Assembly: GCA_038206395.1 (NCBI GenBank)
Contig: JBBRAX010000005.1
Coordinates: 172,374-236,373, forward strand
DNA length: 64,000 bases
Origin: JAGSPQ01 sp038206395
GTDB taxonomy: Bacteria > Myxococcota > Myxococcia > Myxococcales > Myxococcaceae
Reading direction: 5' to 3'
The position numbers and the translations under genes are program-made. Numbering within the stretch: position 1 is the stretch's first letter; each line of letters starts with the position of its first letter. Below the pieces are notes generated by a model. It was not told the origin of the DNA and did not search any database. It worked only from the letters and a program-made list of their open reading frames with translations. Positions 42,993 to 52,200 of this stretch are shown piece by piece.

Positions 42993-45863
42993 TCACTGCA
43001 CCTGCAGCTGGGCAGTCGCGCTCACGGTGCCACGCACCGCAGTGAGGGTGGTCATCCCCGGCGCCAGGCCCTTCGCCTCACCCTGCTTCGGCCAAGCGTT
43101 GCTCACGTTCGCCGTGGTCGTGTTTCCCGAGAACCAGGTCACATACGGCGTCAGGTCCAGCACCGAGGCATCCGAGAAGGTGCCGCTGGCCGCGAACTGC
43201 TTGAGGCTCTGCACTGGCACCGTCGCCGACATCGGCGTCAGGGTGATTGACGTCAGCGTCGCAGCACTCACGGTGATGAGGTTCGTGCCCGACACGCCGT
43301 TCAGGTGCGCGGTGATCGTCACCTGCCCCGGGGCAATCGGCCGGAAGAGGCCGTAGGAAGAGACTGAGCCGATGTTGTTGGCGCCCGAGCTCCACGAGAC
43401 GAGGTTGGTGAGATCTTCGGTCGTGTTGTCGCTGTAGATGCCCGTCGCCTGCAGGTACGTGTCGAAGCCGACCGGCAGCTTCGGGCTGAAGGGGGTGACC
43501 TGAATCGTCTGCAGCGTCGCCGACGTCACCGTCACCACCGTTGTGCCGAGGTGCCCGTCGTAGTTCGCGGTGATGGTGGTCGTGCCCGGCGAGAGCGCGG
43601 TGAGGTAGCCCTTCGAGTAGTCGCTGTTGCCCACTGAAGCGACGGCCGGGTTCGACGACGTCCACGCCGCGCTGTACTTCAAGTTCGACGTCGAGAAGTC
43701 GCTGAAGACGCCAATCGCAGACATGTCGAGCTTGCTGTTCACTGGCAGCGTCGGCTGCGCCGGGCCGATCTGGACCGTGTTGATGCTCGCGTTCGTGACG
43801 GTGACCGCGATGGTCGCCGACATGCCGTTCGCGTGCGTCGCCTTGATGGTCGCCGTGCCCGCGCCGTACGCAACCACGTACGCGTACAAGCCCTGGTAGA
43901 CCTGCACGTCGGCGACGGCGGGGTTGGTCGAGGTCCACGTCACCGAGCCGCTGACGCTTTCCGAAGAGCCGTCACTGAGCGCGATGGTCGCGTTGACGTA
44001 CTCGTAGAGCCCGATCGGCAGACGCAGAATCGCGGGGTCGACGTTCACCGCCACCACCACCGGGGGGCTCACCGTCACCTGCCCCGTCGCCGTCAGCGTG
44101 CCAAAGGTCGCCTTGATGGTGGCGATGCCATCGACGAGCCCTTTCACCTGGCCCTTGATGCCGAGGCTGTTCGACACCGACGAGGTCGCCGGAGCGCTGC
44201 TGGTCCACGTCGAGAGCTCGCTCACGTCCTTCAGCGTGCCGTCGGTGTAGTGCGCCATCGCCTTCAGCCCGACGGTGCGCCCTGCTTCGATCGTGATCAT
44301 CGCGGGAGCGACCACCAGCCCGTCGATCTCGATCAGCGCCTTTACCGTCACTTCCGCGGTGCCAGTGATGCCCTGGAAGGTGGCCCGCACCTGCGCAGCT
44401 CCAGCCTTCAGCGCGGTCGCCTCACCGCGTATTCCCGCGGCATTGCTCACCGAGACAGTCAGCGCATCCGACGAGCTCCAGACCACGCTCTGGGTCAGAT
44501 CGAGCGACGAGCTGTCGGCAAACTTTCCGGTCGCGCTGAAGCTCGCCTTCGCACCAGGCCCGAGCGCCGCCGTCGCAGGGTTCAGGGTCAGCGACACCAG
44601 CGGCGACGGCGAGACGATCACCGTCACCTTGCCGACGATGCTGCCGACCTTTGCCGAAATTTCGGTGGTGCCCGGGCCAAGCGCGCTGACGAGGCCCCGG
44701 GCGCCCGCTGCGTTCGAGACCGCCGCGATCGACGAATCGGCCGAGAGGAACCCTGCCGACTGCGTCACGTCGAGCGTGCTGTTGTCCGAGAACGTCGCCG
44801 TCGCCACCAGCGCGTGCGTCTGGCCTACCGTCATTGCCAGCGCGGCAGCGGCCGGCGCGAGGTCGATGCGCGTCATCGTCGCCGCCAGCACCGTCACCGT
44901 CGCGGTTCCCGACTTTCCCGCCAGCGAAGCGGTGAGCGTCGCCGTGCCGGCCGAGATGCCAGTGGCCAGACCGTCGCCCGCAACCTGAATGACTGGCGAG
45001 GCGGTGCTCCAGGTCACCGACGCAGTGATGTCGGCCTCGCTCATGTCGTCGAAGCCGCCCCGCGCCTTGAACTGCAGCTGGCTGCCGATGGGCAGCGACG
45101 CCATCGAAGGAATGACGGTGATCGAGACGAGCTTCGCCGCGCTGACGGTGACCTGCGCGGTTGAGGTGAGGCCGGCGACGGTCGCGGTGATGGCGGCGAC
45201 TCCCGGAGCCAGCGCGCGAAGCTGCCCGTTCGAGCCCGGGCTGACGACGGCGGGCGCAGACGACGTCAACGTGGCCAGCGCGGTCACGTCGATTGGCGAG
45301 CCGTCGCTCAACGTTCCGAGCACAGACAGGGTGGCCGAGGCGCCCGCGCTCAGCGCAAGCACTGCCGGAGCGACGTCGATCTTCGTCAGCGTCGCGGCCG
45401 GCACCGTCACCTTCGCCGTCGCCGTCTGCCCGCCGAATACCGCCACCACCTTGCCGACGCCCGCCTTCGACGCCTTCACCACGGCCTTGCCCGAGGCGAC
45501 GGTGACGCCCACCACGTCGGCCGGCTCGGCCGACCACCCCACCTGCGCGGTCACGTCGATCACGTTGCCGTTGTCGAGAATCTGCGTCGCCACGAAAGGA
45601 AGGCTGCTGCCGATCGGCAAGGTCGCCGCCGCCGGGCTGATGCTCAGCGTCTTCTGCTGAACTGCCCCGCCACCGGCTCCACCGCCGGCCTGCACGCCAC
45701 CGCCGGTTGCCGCGCCTCCTCCGGTTCCAACCCCGCCGCCGACGCCCGCACCTCCGCCCGTGCCAGCGCCACCACCCACGCCTTCTCCCGACGGCTTGAA
45801 GCAGCCCGTCGTGGCCAGACAGACGGAGACCATTGCAATCCAAACGGTGTTGCGCGTGTTCAT
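42993..45863 (-). CDS. Surface lipoprotein with about ten BIG2-type Ig repeats
   Basis: This 956-residue lipoprotein has a lipobox LATTGC and a Gly/Ala/Thr-rich stalk with VGGGVGTGGG-type repeats. About ten bacterial Ig-like (BIG2) domains of 85-90 residues follow. Each starts with a pattern like ISPAAATLPIGSSLPFVAT, ITVIPSMASLPIGSQLQFKA or ITLTPMSATVPVQSLKQFAAS and ends before a VTVSAA/VTVLAA junction. Architecture suggests an extended surface rod for adhesion. It starts at ATG 45863, divergent from the Ser/Thr kinase with about 220 bp between the starts. Confidence 0.92.
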   Translation of the reverse strand: MNTRNTVWIAMVSVCLATTGCFKPSGEGVGGGAGTGGGAGVGGGVGTGGGAATGGGVQAGGGAGGGAVQQKTLSISPAAATLPIGSSLPFVATQILDNGNVIDVTAQVGWSAEPADVVGVTVASGKAVVKASKAGVGKVVAVFGGQTATAKVTVPAATLTKIDVAPAVLALSAGASATLSVLGTLSDGSPIDVTALATLTSSAPAVVSPGSNGQLRALAPGVAAITATVAGLTSTAQVTVSAAKLVSITVIPSMASLPIGSQLQFKARGGFDDMSEADITASVTWSTASPVIQVAGDGLATGISAGTATLTASLAGKSGTATVTVLAATMTRIDLAPAAAALAMTVGQTHALVATATFSDNSTLDVTQSAGFLSADSSIAAVSNAAGARGLVSALGPGTTEISAKVGSIVGKVTVIVSPSPLVSLTLNPATAALGPGAKASFSATGKFADSSSLDLTQSVVWSSSDALTVSVSNAAGIRGEATALKAGAAQVRATFQGITGTAEVTVKALIEIDGLVVAPAMITIEAGRTVGLKAMAHYTDGTLKDVSELSTWTSSAPATSSVSNSLGIKGQVKGLVDGIATIKATFGTLTATGQVTVSPPVVVAVNVDPAILRLPIGLYEYVNATIALSDGSSESVSGSVTWTSTNPAVADVQVYQGLYAYVVAYGAGTATIKATHANGMSATIAVTVTNASINTVQIGPAQPTLPVNSKLDMSAIGVFSDFSTSNLKYSAAWTSSNPAVASVGNSDYSKGYLTALSPGTTTITANYDGHLGTTVVTVTSATLQTIQVTPFSPKLPVGFDTYLQATGIYSDNTTEDLTNLVSWSSGANNIGSVSSYGLFRPIAPGQVTITAHLNGVSGTNLITVSAATLTSITLTPMSATVPVQSLKQFAASGTFSDASVLDLTPYVTWFSGNTTTANVSNAWPKQGEAKGLAPGMTTLTAVRGTVSATAQLQVQ

Positions 45864-46084
45864 GCGCGGCCGCTTCGCAAGCTACATGCCCTCGAAGATT
45901 TTCCAGCAGCCGCAGCGTGTTAGCCGACACGTCCGCAGGTCGCCCACCTCGACTTTCTGCTGACGGTCGCGGGGTGGCGGCACTTTGTTGTCAGGGGCAC
46001 CGAAGGCGCCTCGCGTGGAATCGGCTGCTTTCCCCCGGCGAAACTGAACTAGAGTCGCGGCGCGCCTTCGGGGGCGCCACGCCC

Positions 46085-48691
46085 GTGGCTGACGATCAAC
46101 AGCGGTTTGGAAAATACGTCCTGATCTCCAAGCTCGCCGCTGGCGGGATGGCGGTCACCTACCGTGCGAAGATGACGGCGGCCGCAGGCCTGACCAAAGA
46201 CGTCGTCATCAAGAAGATTCACCCGCACCTCGCGGAAGAGGAAGACTTCATCGAGATGTTCGTGCGCGAGGCCAAGCTGGCCGCCTCGCTCACCCACGGC
46301 AACATCGCCCAGGTCTTCGACTTCGGAAAAACCGAAGGCGACTACTTCCTCGCGATGGAGCTCGTGCACGGCCAGGCGCTTTCCCGCGTCATCCGCCGCG
46401 CCGCCGACCACGACATTCCGTTTCTGCCGATTCCGATCGCGCTGCAGATCACCTGCCGCATGTGCGACGGCCTCAACTACGCGCACACCCGCAAGGACGA
46501 GAACGGGCAGCTGTTGAACCTGGTGCACCGCGACGTCTCGCCGGAAAACCTGCTGCTCTCGTACGAAGGCGAAGTGAAGGTGGTCGACTTCGGCATCGCC
46601 AAGTCGAACACGGGCGGCAAGCAGACCGAGACGGGCATGGTGAAGGGCAAGTACCCGTACTTCTCGCCCGAGCAGGCGCAGGCCGTGCGCGACCTCGACG
46701 CCCGCAGCGACGTCTACGCGGTCGGCGTGGTGCTCTTCGAGATGCTGTGCGGCCGCCGCCCTTTCGAAGGCGAGTTCGTCGCCGTGCTGACGCAGCTGGC
46801 CGAAGGCAACATTCCCAAGCCGCGGTCTTTCAACCCCGAGATTCCGCCTGCGCTCGAGATGGCGATGTTGAAGGCGCTGGCGACGAAGCGCGACGAGCGC
46901 TACCAGTCGGCCCGCGAGTTCGGGCAGGCGCTGGCCGAGGTGCTGCACTCGCGCTACCCGGGCTCGACCAGCACCGACATTTCGATGCTGCTGGGCTCGC
47001 TGTTCCACGACGAGCTCGAGGCCGAAGGGCAGGCGCCCTACGTCCCCGAAGAATTCACGACGCTGCTCACGAAGCTGAAGCAGCCCGGCTACGGAGCGGC
47101 CCGCCGCGCCCGCCTCGGCCAGAAGCCCGAATCGAAGGCGACGCCGAAGCCGCTGTCGACTCCGGCTCCGAAGTCGGCCACGCCGGCGCGCGCACGCACC
47201 ACCACCGGCTCGGTGAAGGTGCAGTCGGGCACCGCCAAGATTCCCACCAGCTCGACCCGCGTTCCAACCAACTCGCACGGCGGTTACCGGCCGCGCAGCA
47301 TGTCGCCAGAACAGCAGGCGCAGGCGGACCTCGAAGGCGAGAAGACGCCGCCGTCGGGCACGAAGCTCGAGCCGATCGAACAGGAAACGCTGCTTCGAGC
47401 GAAGGCGGCCAGGGCAGCAAAGACGCGGTCGGGTGATCACGCCTCGCCGCCTTCGGACGACGCGACGGTTCCCCCCGAACCGCGGCGGATGACGGCGGAG
47501 TCGCGCCGCCCCTCTGCCCCCCTGAGCCTCGACAACGCTGAGCTGCGCGAGAAGCGGCAGCGGTTCGTGGTCACCATCGGCGGCGTCGGCGCCGGCCTTT
47601 CCGTGCTGCTCGTCGTCGGCGTCCTCATCTTCGGGCCCAGCAGCAAGAAGGAAGACGAGACGATGGTGAACGCGAACACCCCGCTGTGGATCAACACGAT
47701 CCCCTCGGGCGGCAACGTCAAGGTCGACAACCGCGACCTCGGGCCCAGCCCCGTGAAGACCGCGGTCACCACAGGCCCGCACACCATCCTCGTCACCCTC
47801 AACGGCTACCGGCCGTGGACCAAGCGCCTCACCGCGACGAAGGAAGTGATCAACTTGAGCGCGAAGCTCGAGCCCGATGTCGTCGAAGTGGCGCCGCCCC
47901 CGGTCGACGTGGTCGACGCGGGAAGTGAGGATGACGTTCCCGCGATGCAAGATCGCCAATTGACCTCGGCCGAAAAGTACAACGTGAACTGGCCGCTGCG
48001 GCAGTTCGTGCTGCGCCCCTTCAACAACGCGCTGCCGATGGACAAGTACGAGACGCTGAACGTCGAGCTCTCACCCGGCACTGGCTACCAGGTCTTCACC
48101 GAGGGTAGCTACTCGCTGGGGCCTGGGCGTTCGAGCGCCACTGTCCTCTACTACCTTGAGGGCGAGATGGCCGAGGGCAAGCGGGTCGGCTTCCTCAGCG
48201 GCCAGTCACGCACCATCAAGGGCGCGACCAAGATGTACATCTTCGTGCTCGATGACGACGCGTCCGACAACAAGGGGTCGATGACGATCACCCTTCGCGT
48301 CTCGCAGTACGTCGCCCCGCGGACCATCACCTTCGACGCCGAGAAGCACGCGATCGTCCCCCAGCCGGATCACCGCTTCAAGCTGTCGCGCCTCAAGCCC
48401 GAGTCGAAGTACCAGCTGACGATTCGCAACGACGAGGCCGTGACCGGCGGCAGCAGCAAGAACGGCCGCGTCGCCTACGCGCTGTGCCTCGAGACGCCCG
48501 CGAAGCCAAAGCCCATCACCTCGACGCACCGCCTGCTCGAGGTCGGCAAGCGGCACAAGGTGACCGATACGGGCTCGCTGATGTGCCTGTTCCCCGACCT
48601 GAACCCAGACGACAACTCGGGCTCGCTCGAGGTCGACATCGTCGACATGGACGAGCTGTCGCCCGAAGAGCTGAAGGCTCTCGACAAGTAG
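46085..48691 (+). CDS. PEGA-containing transmembrane Ser/Thr protein kinase
   Basis: This 868-residue eukaryotic-type kinase carries the Gly-rich loop LAAGGMAVTYRAK, the ATP-binding Lys in DVVIKKIHPHL, the catalytic loop NLVHRDVSPENLLL, DFGIAKS and a GMVKGKYPYFSPEQ activation segment (about 8-275). A long Pro/Ala/Thr/Ser-rich region, a membrane helix (about residues 494-516, GAGLSVLLVVGVLIFG) and a PEGA domain (WINTIPSGGNVKVDNRDLG, LVTLNGYRPWTKRL) follow. About 260 further residues have no family I recognise. GTG 46085 is the best start (VADDQQRFGKYVLISK). It likely senses an envelope signal through PEGA and the C-terminal region. Confidence 0.9.
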   Translation: MADDQQRFGKYVLISKLAAGGMAVTYRAKMTAAAGLTKDVVIKKIHPHLAEEEDFIEMFVREAKLAASLTHGNIAQVFDFGKTEGDYFLAMELVHGQALSRVIRRAADHDIPFLPIPIALQITCRMCDGLNYAHTRKDENGQLLNLVHRDVSPENLLLSYEGEVKVVDFGIAKSNTGGKQTETGMVKGKYPYFSPEQAQAVRDLDARSDVYAVGVVLFEMLCGRRPFEGEFVAVLTQLAEGNIPKPRSFNPEIPPALEMAMLKALATKRDERYQSAREFGQALAEVLHSRYPGSTSTDISMLLGSLFHDELEAEGQAPYVPEEFTTLLTKLKQPGYGAARRARLGQKPESKATPKPLSTPAPKSATPARARTTTGSVKVQSGTAKIPTSSTRVPTNSHGGYRPRSMSPEQQAQADLEGEKTPPSGTKLEPIEQETLLRAKAARAAKTRSGDHASPPSDDATVPPEPRRMTAESRRPSAPLSLDNAELREKRQRFVVTIGGVGAGLSVLLVVGVLIFGPSSKKEDETMVNANTPLWINTIPSGGNVKVDNRDLGPSPVKTAVTTGPHTILVTLNGYRPWTKRLTATKEVINLSAKLEPDVVEVAPPPVDVVDAGSEDDVPAMQDRQLTSAEKYNVNWPLRQFVLRPFNNALPMDKYETLNVELSPGTGYQVFTEGSYSLGPGRSSATVLYYLEGEMAEGKRVGFLSGQSRTIKGATKMYIFVLDDDASDNKGSMTITLRVSQYVAPRTITFDAEKHAIVPQPDHRFKLSRLKPESKYQLTIRNDEAVTGGSSKNGRVAYALCLETPAKPKPITSTHRLLEVGKRHKVTDTGSLMCLFPDLNPDDNSGSLEVDIVDMDELSPEELKALDK

Positions 48692-49024
48692 TCAGTCACC
48701 GCCGAGCGCTTCCCGCGCGTCGGCTTTGAAGCCCGCAGTCAGCACGGTGCCGGTGTCGATCAACGGGCGCCGCACGTGGCCGGGGTTCTTCGCGAGGTGC
48801 TCCACGAGCTCGGCGTCCGTCAAGGCCGCCGTCTCGGCGCGGCGCTTCGGGCCCACGAGCTCGCGAATGCCGCCGAGGCGCTTCGCGAGCGCCCGCAGCT
48901 CAGCCGGGGTCAGCGGCTGCTTCGTCAGCTCCCGCTCGACCACGGTGTGCTTCTTTTGCGCGAGAAACTCCCGCGCCTTGTCGCAGCTGGTTCAGCCTTT
49001 CTTGAAATAGTGGATCGTCGCCAC
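48692..49024 (-). CDS. ArsC/Spx-like reductase, probable selenoprotein (UGA = Sec at residue 11)
   Basis: Read from GTG 49024, the frame is VATIHYFKKG-TGA-TSCDKAREFLAQ and continues into the ArsC-family body VVERELTKQPLTPAELRAL and HVRRPLIDTG. The TGA (48992-48994) sits where ArsC/Spx proteins carry the first cysteine of a C-x-x-C motif. Reading it as selenocysteine gives U11-T-S-C14 and a 110-residue protein of normal length. A GC-rich hairpin with a GU-containing loop lies 15 nt after the codon (48958-48976). Without recoding the protein would be split into a 10-residue peptide and a headless 83-residue fragment. The gene starts 2 nt after the unknown gene at 49027 and stops next to the convergent kinase. 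The family reduces arsenate or protein thiols using glutaredoxin-like chemistry; its substrate here is unknown. Confidence 0.8.
48958..48976 (-). promoter_or_regulatory. SECIS-like hairpin downstream of the in-frame UGA
   Basis: In the transcript, GCGCGGG and the complementary CTCGCGC form a seven-pair stem (one G-U) closed by the loop AGUUU, which contains the GU expected in bacterial SECIS apical loops. The stem begins 15 nt after the UGA, within the distance used by SelB-dependent bacterial SECIS elements. The structure lies inside the coding region, as in bacterial selenoprotein mRNAs. Confidence 0.6.
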
Positions 49025-49026
49025 GG

Positions 49027-50034
49027 CTATTCCTGGGTGATCTTGAGGCCGGGCGCCGTCTTGAAGCCCCACGCCTTCAGAATCTCGACCGCGTCGACGA
49101 ACTTTGCGTCGCCCTTCTCTTCCAGCTTGCCCAGGCGGCCCGACATGCCGACGTAGGTGACGACCCCCTTGTCCATGTGGATGTGACCGTTGAAGAGCAT
49201 CTGCTTGCCGCGGCCCAGCGAGGCGGTGGTGAGGATGCGCCACGGCTCGGCCGCGGTGCGGCGCGACGCAGGAACCGCGTGCACGGAACCATCGGCGAGG
49301 ATCGCGAAGTTGCTGGCGTACTTCTGACCGCCCGGCCCGCGGCCGAAGGTCTCTTTCCAGGTCGCTTCGTCGTAGAGCTCGGTGATCTTGCCGTTGCCCT
49401 TGCCGCTGACGGTCTTGAACTCGGCCGACTTGCGGTCGGTGGAGTAGCCGTTGAGCTCCTGCCAGGTCTGGGTGGTGTTCATGTCCGCTTCGATCTTCGC
49501 GGGCGTGAGCTCGGTGTGGTTGAAGGCCATCGAGTCGACGGCCTGCTGGTCCTGCCCGTACGGGTTGAACTTGCCGTCGATGATCATCTCGGGCTCGCCG
49601 TGCGACGAGTCGTACACCGGGTCGCCCTTCATCTCGCGAACGTCGTACGCGACGGCGCCCTTCGCCATCTGCTCGGTGACGGCCTTCTTCACGGCCTCGG
49701 GAATCTGCGTGCCGCCGAAGCTCTTGGTGTCGGTGCCCAACTTCAGCTTGTCGTGCGCTTCCGCGGTCAGCTTCGGCGCCATCGTCTCGACGCTGCGGTT
49801 GATCTGCGCGGCCTGGCGGCGCAGCGAGCCGACTTCACCCAGCTTCTCGCGAAGCTTCGCGGCGGCGCCCGGCTCCATCATGCCAGCGAACTTGTCAGCT
49901 TCGGCTTTGATCGCCTTCTCTTCGTCGACGCTGATCGCCCCGGCAGACTGAAGCACCGTGTCGACGTCCTTCACGTCGATCTTCCGGTCGGCAGTGATGC
50001 GGGCAAACGATTCCTTCACATCGCGAACAGACAT
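49027..50034 (-). CDS. Hypothetical protein upstream of the probable selenoprotein
   Basis: This is a 335-residue soluble protein from ATG 50034. The N-terminal third is helical (SFARITADRKIDVKDVDTVL, KAIKAEADKFAGMME, LREKLGEVGSLRRQ). The rest has an alpha/beta look (EPEMIIDGKFNPYGQDQQ, NFAILADGSVHAVPASRR, LFNGHIHMDKGVVTYVGMSG). I recognise no domain and no signal peptide. The stop lies 2 nt before the GTG of the selenoprotein, so both come from one transcript and may act together. Confidence 0.75.
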   Translation of the reverse strand: MSVRDVKESFARITADRKIDVKDVDTVLQSAGAISVDEEKAIKAEADKFAGMMEPGAAAKLREKLGEVGSLRRQAAQINRSVETMAPKLTAEAHDKLKLGTDTKSFGGTQIPEAVKKAVTEQMAKGAVAYDVREMKGDPVYDSSHGEPEMIIDGKFNPYGQDQQAVDSMAFNHTELTPAKIEADMNTTQTWQELNGYSTDRKSAEFKTVSGKGNGKITELYDEATWKETFGRGPGGQKYASNFAILADGSVHAVPASRRTAAEPWRILTTASLGRGKQMLFNGHIHMDKGVVTYVGMSGRLGKLEEKGDAKFVDAVEILKAWGFKTAPGLKITQE

Positions 50035-50168
50035 TCGGGCAGTCCTTGGTTCGGGGTTGACTCGGTTATCGCACACGCACCCACCGAAGGTGCTTGAAGA
50101 ACTTTGTAGTGGAATTTTTCGATCATCGACCGCCGAATGGTGAGTCGCCACGCACTAAACTTCGCCCC

Positions 50169-51425
50169 ATGCGCGTCCTCTTCGTCTCAGGGCTGGTGCT
50201 CGCGGTGGCGTGTGGTCCCGCAGGGGGAACGGACGCGGGAACCGGCGGCGGGGGGGGGCCTTCGGGCGGGGGCATGGGCGGCGGTGCCCAAGGTGGCGGT
50301 ACTGGCGGTGCCGGCGGTACGGGTGGTTCGGGCGGCGGGGCGATGGAAGTCGACGCCGGGCCGCCGGACGCGGGTCCGATCTCGACCTTCGTGGCGGTGG
50401 GCTACGCAGGACGAACGACGGTCTCGTGCGACGACGGCCTGACGTGGATCGCAAACAAGTCGGAAGACGACAAGCTGACCTGCTTCACCGCGGGAAACAT
50501 CAGCGCCGACGGCGGCACCAGCGACTGCGATCACAACTTCAGCCCGGGCCGCGGCATCGCGTATGGCGACGGGTGGTTCGTGGCGACGTTTGGCTGGGGC
50601 GCTCCGGGGTCGCTGCGTCGCAGCCGCGACGGCATCACCTGGCAGCGCACGCTCGAGGGCACCACATTCGCGAGCATGGTCTTCGGCAACGGGCGGTTCC
50701 TCGCGGCGTCCTCGGCTCCGCGCATCTCGAGCGATGACGGCGTCACCTGGGATGCGGGCGGCAAGCCGAACCTGATGAGCGGCGCTACCAACATCGGCAA
50801 CGTTCGCCGCGGCGGCTTCGGCGGCGACGCGGGCGTGTTCGTGATGGTCGGCGAAGACGGCACCGCGCGCGACACCGCCATCTCCACCAACAACGCCGCC
50901 ACCTGGTCGCGCCCCGCGATGATCCCCGCCACGTGCGGCGCATCGATGCAGTGGGAAGGAGGAATCGTCGACGGCAACGGCGTGCTGCTGATGGTTGGCG
51001 GCGACGGAGTGGCCTGCCGTTCGATCGACAACGGTCAGACGTGGACGGCGGTCTCGCTGGGCACCCCGGTCGGCTCGCGGGTGGTGTGGACTGGCGGTGA
51101 GTTCATGGTCTGGGGTGGCAACAAGCTCTTCCGCAGCAGCAACGGCGCCACGTGGGTCAGCTTCCCGTTGACGCTCAAGCGCGCCCTGCCCGACGGCGGC
51201 ACTGCCACCGAAGGAAACCTGGACCTCGGCCCCGTCGCCCGCAGCCCTGGAGGCACCTTCGTCGCCGTCAACGGCGGCTGGCAGACCTGGTACGACAAAC
51301 AGCTGTTCCTTCGCAGCACCGACGGCATCACGTGGCAGTCGTTGCCGAAGACCAAGTACACGCCCAGCCACCCGATGACACACATCGTCTGGGGCCCCGC
51401 GGCGCGCAGCGCGCTCTGCCCCTAG
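50169..51425 (+). CDS. Gly-rich-stalk lipoprotein with sialidase-like beta-propeller
   Basis: This 418-residue lipoprotein has a signal ending LAVACG, a Gly/Thr-rich stalk (TGGGGGPSGGG and GGTGGAGG type repeats), and an Asp/Gly/Pro linker. The globular part has repeated Ser/Asn-Asp-Gly-x-Thr-Trp motifs (CDDGLTWIAN, SRDGITWQRT, SSDDGVTWDAG, IDNGQTWTAV, SSNGATWVSF, STDGITWQSL), the Asp-box of BNR/sialidase beta-propellers, about six blades. Surface-exposed; no catalytic set is identified, so glycosidase activity is not claimed. Confidence 0.87.
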   Translation: MRVLFVSGLVLAVACGPAGGTDAGTGGGGGPSGGGMGGGAQGGGTGGAGGTGGSGGGAMEVDAGPPDAGPISTFVAVGYAGRTTVSCDDGLTWIANKSEDDKLTCFTAGNISADGGTSDCDHNFSPGRGIAYGDGWFVATFGWGAPGSLRRSRDGITWQRTLEGTTFASMVFGNGRFLAASSAPRISSDDGVTWDAGGKPNLMSGATNIGNVRRGGFGGDAGVFVMVGEDGTARDTAISTNNAATWSRPAMIPATCGASMQWEGGIVDGNGVLLMVGGDGVACRSIDNGQTWTAVSLGTPVGSRVVWTGGEFMVWGGNKLFRSSNGATWVSFPLTLKRALPDGGTATEGNLDLGPVARSPGGTFVAVNGGWQTWYDKQLFLRSTDGITWQSLPKTKYTPSHPMTHIVWGPAARSALCP

Positions 51426-52184
51426 CTAGAGTCCTTCGGGCTTCAGGAAGATGTCGCTCACGGTCACGGCCCTGGCGTCGCTAAAGGCGTAGGTCTCGAT
51501 CATCACGCCCTTCGCGTCGTACGACTCGACGCTCGATGGCAAGCCCGACTTGAGGTCGGTGCAGATGCGCGTGCTCGCCGAGTCGAAGCCGACACCGTTG
51601 TTCGGAGACACCCACACCGAGCAGTAGCTGCCCTTCGCGTTCCACCCTTCGTGCTTCACCACGAACCCGCCCAGCGGCGCGGCCTTGTCGTAGTCCTTGC
51701 GAAAGCGGCGGAGCAGGTTGCCCAGCCCGGCTTCGATGATCGAGTGGTTCGAGTCTTTCTTCGCCAGCGAGCTGTCGATGTCGATCCACAGACCGCCGAG
51801 CACCGACAACACGCCCGCCTCGCGCACGCGGAAGTCGCGCTTGCGAACGTCGGGGTTGTAGAGCACCCGCCTGCCTGCGCCCGGCCCCTTGATGAACTCG
51901 AGCCGCGCCGCGAAAGGCTTCTCGCGAATGGTGGTGGTGATTTCCTGCGCCTCGTGCAGCTCGCCCCTTACGCGCTCGCGCTTCACCATCTTGTACGAGT
52001 AGGTGCCCAGCGCATCGACCGCCTTGAGGCCGCTGTCGATCAGCAGCGGCACCGGCGTCTCTTTCATCGCCGCCTCGAGGTCTTCCTTCGAGGTCTTCGC
52101 GACGGCCGCTTTGCGTTCGGCGTCCGACAGCACGCCCGTGAGCGGTGAAGAAGCCAGCGTCAGGGACAACAGCGCGATCCACAT
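51426..52184 (-). CDS. DUF1571-like exported protein
   Basis: This 252-residue exported protein starts at ATG 52184 with the signal MWIALLSLTLASSPLTG. The segment GTYSYKMVKRERVRGELHEAQEI, the IREKPFAARLEFIKGPGAG block and NGVGFDSASTRICTD fit DUF1571, a family of outer-membrane-associated, LolA-like beta-rich proteins. It abuts the convergent propeller lipoprotein. Function unknown. Confidence 0.72.
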   Translation of the reverse strand: MWIALLSLTLASSPLTGVLSDAERKAAVAKTSKEDLEAAMKETPVPLLIDSGLKAVDALGTYSYKMVKRERVRGELHEAQEITTTIREKPFAARLEFIKGPGAGRRVLYNPDVRKRDFRVREAGVLSVLGGLWIDIDSSLAKKDSNHSIIEAGLGNLLRRFRKDYDKAAPLGGFVVKHEGWNAKGSYCSVWVSPNNGVGFDSASTRICTDLKSGLPSSVESYDAKGVMIETYAFSDARAVTVSDIFLKPEGL

Positions 52185-52200
52185 GGCGGCGGACCTTAGT

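Noticed and set aside
48692..48943. Separate 83-codon gene beginning at 48943, i.e. truncated ArsC-like protein
   Set aside because: This reading drops the conserved N-terminal redox motif that is plainly encoded upstream in the same frame through the TGA. The Sec reading explains all of it.
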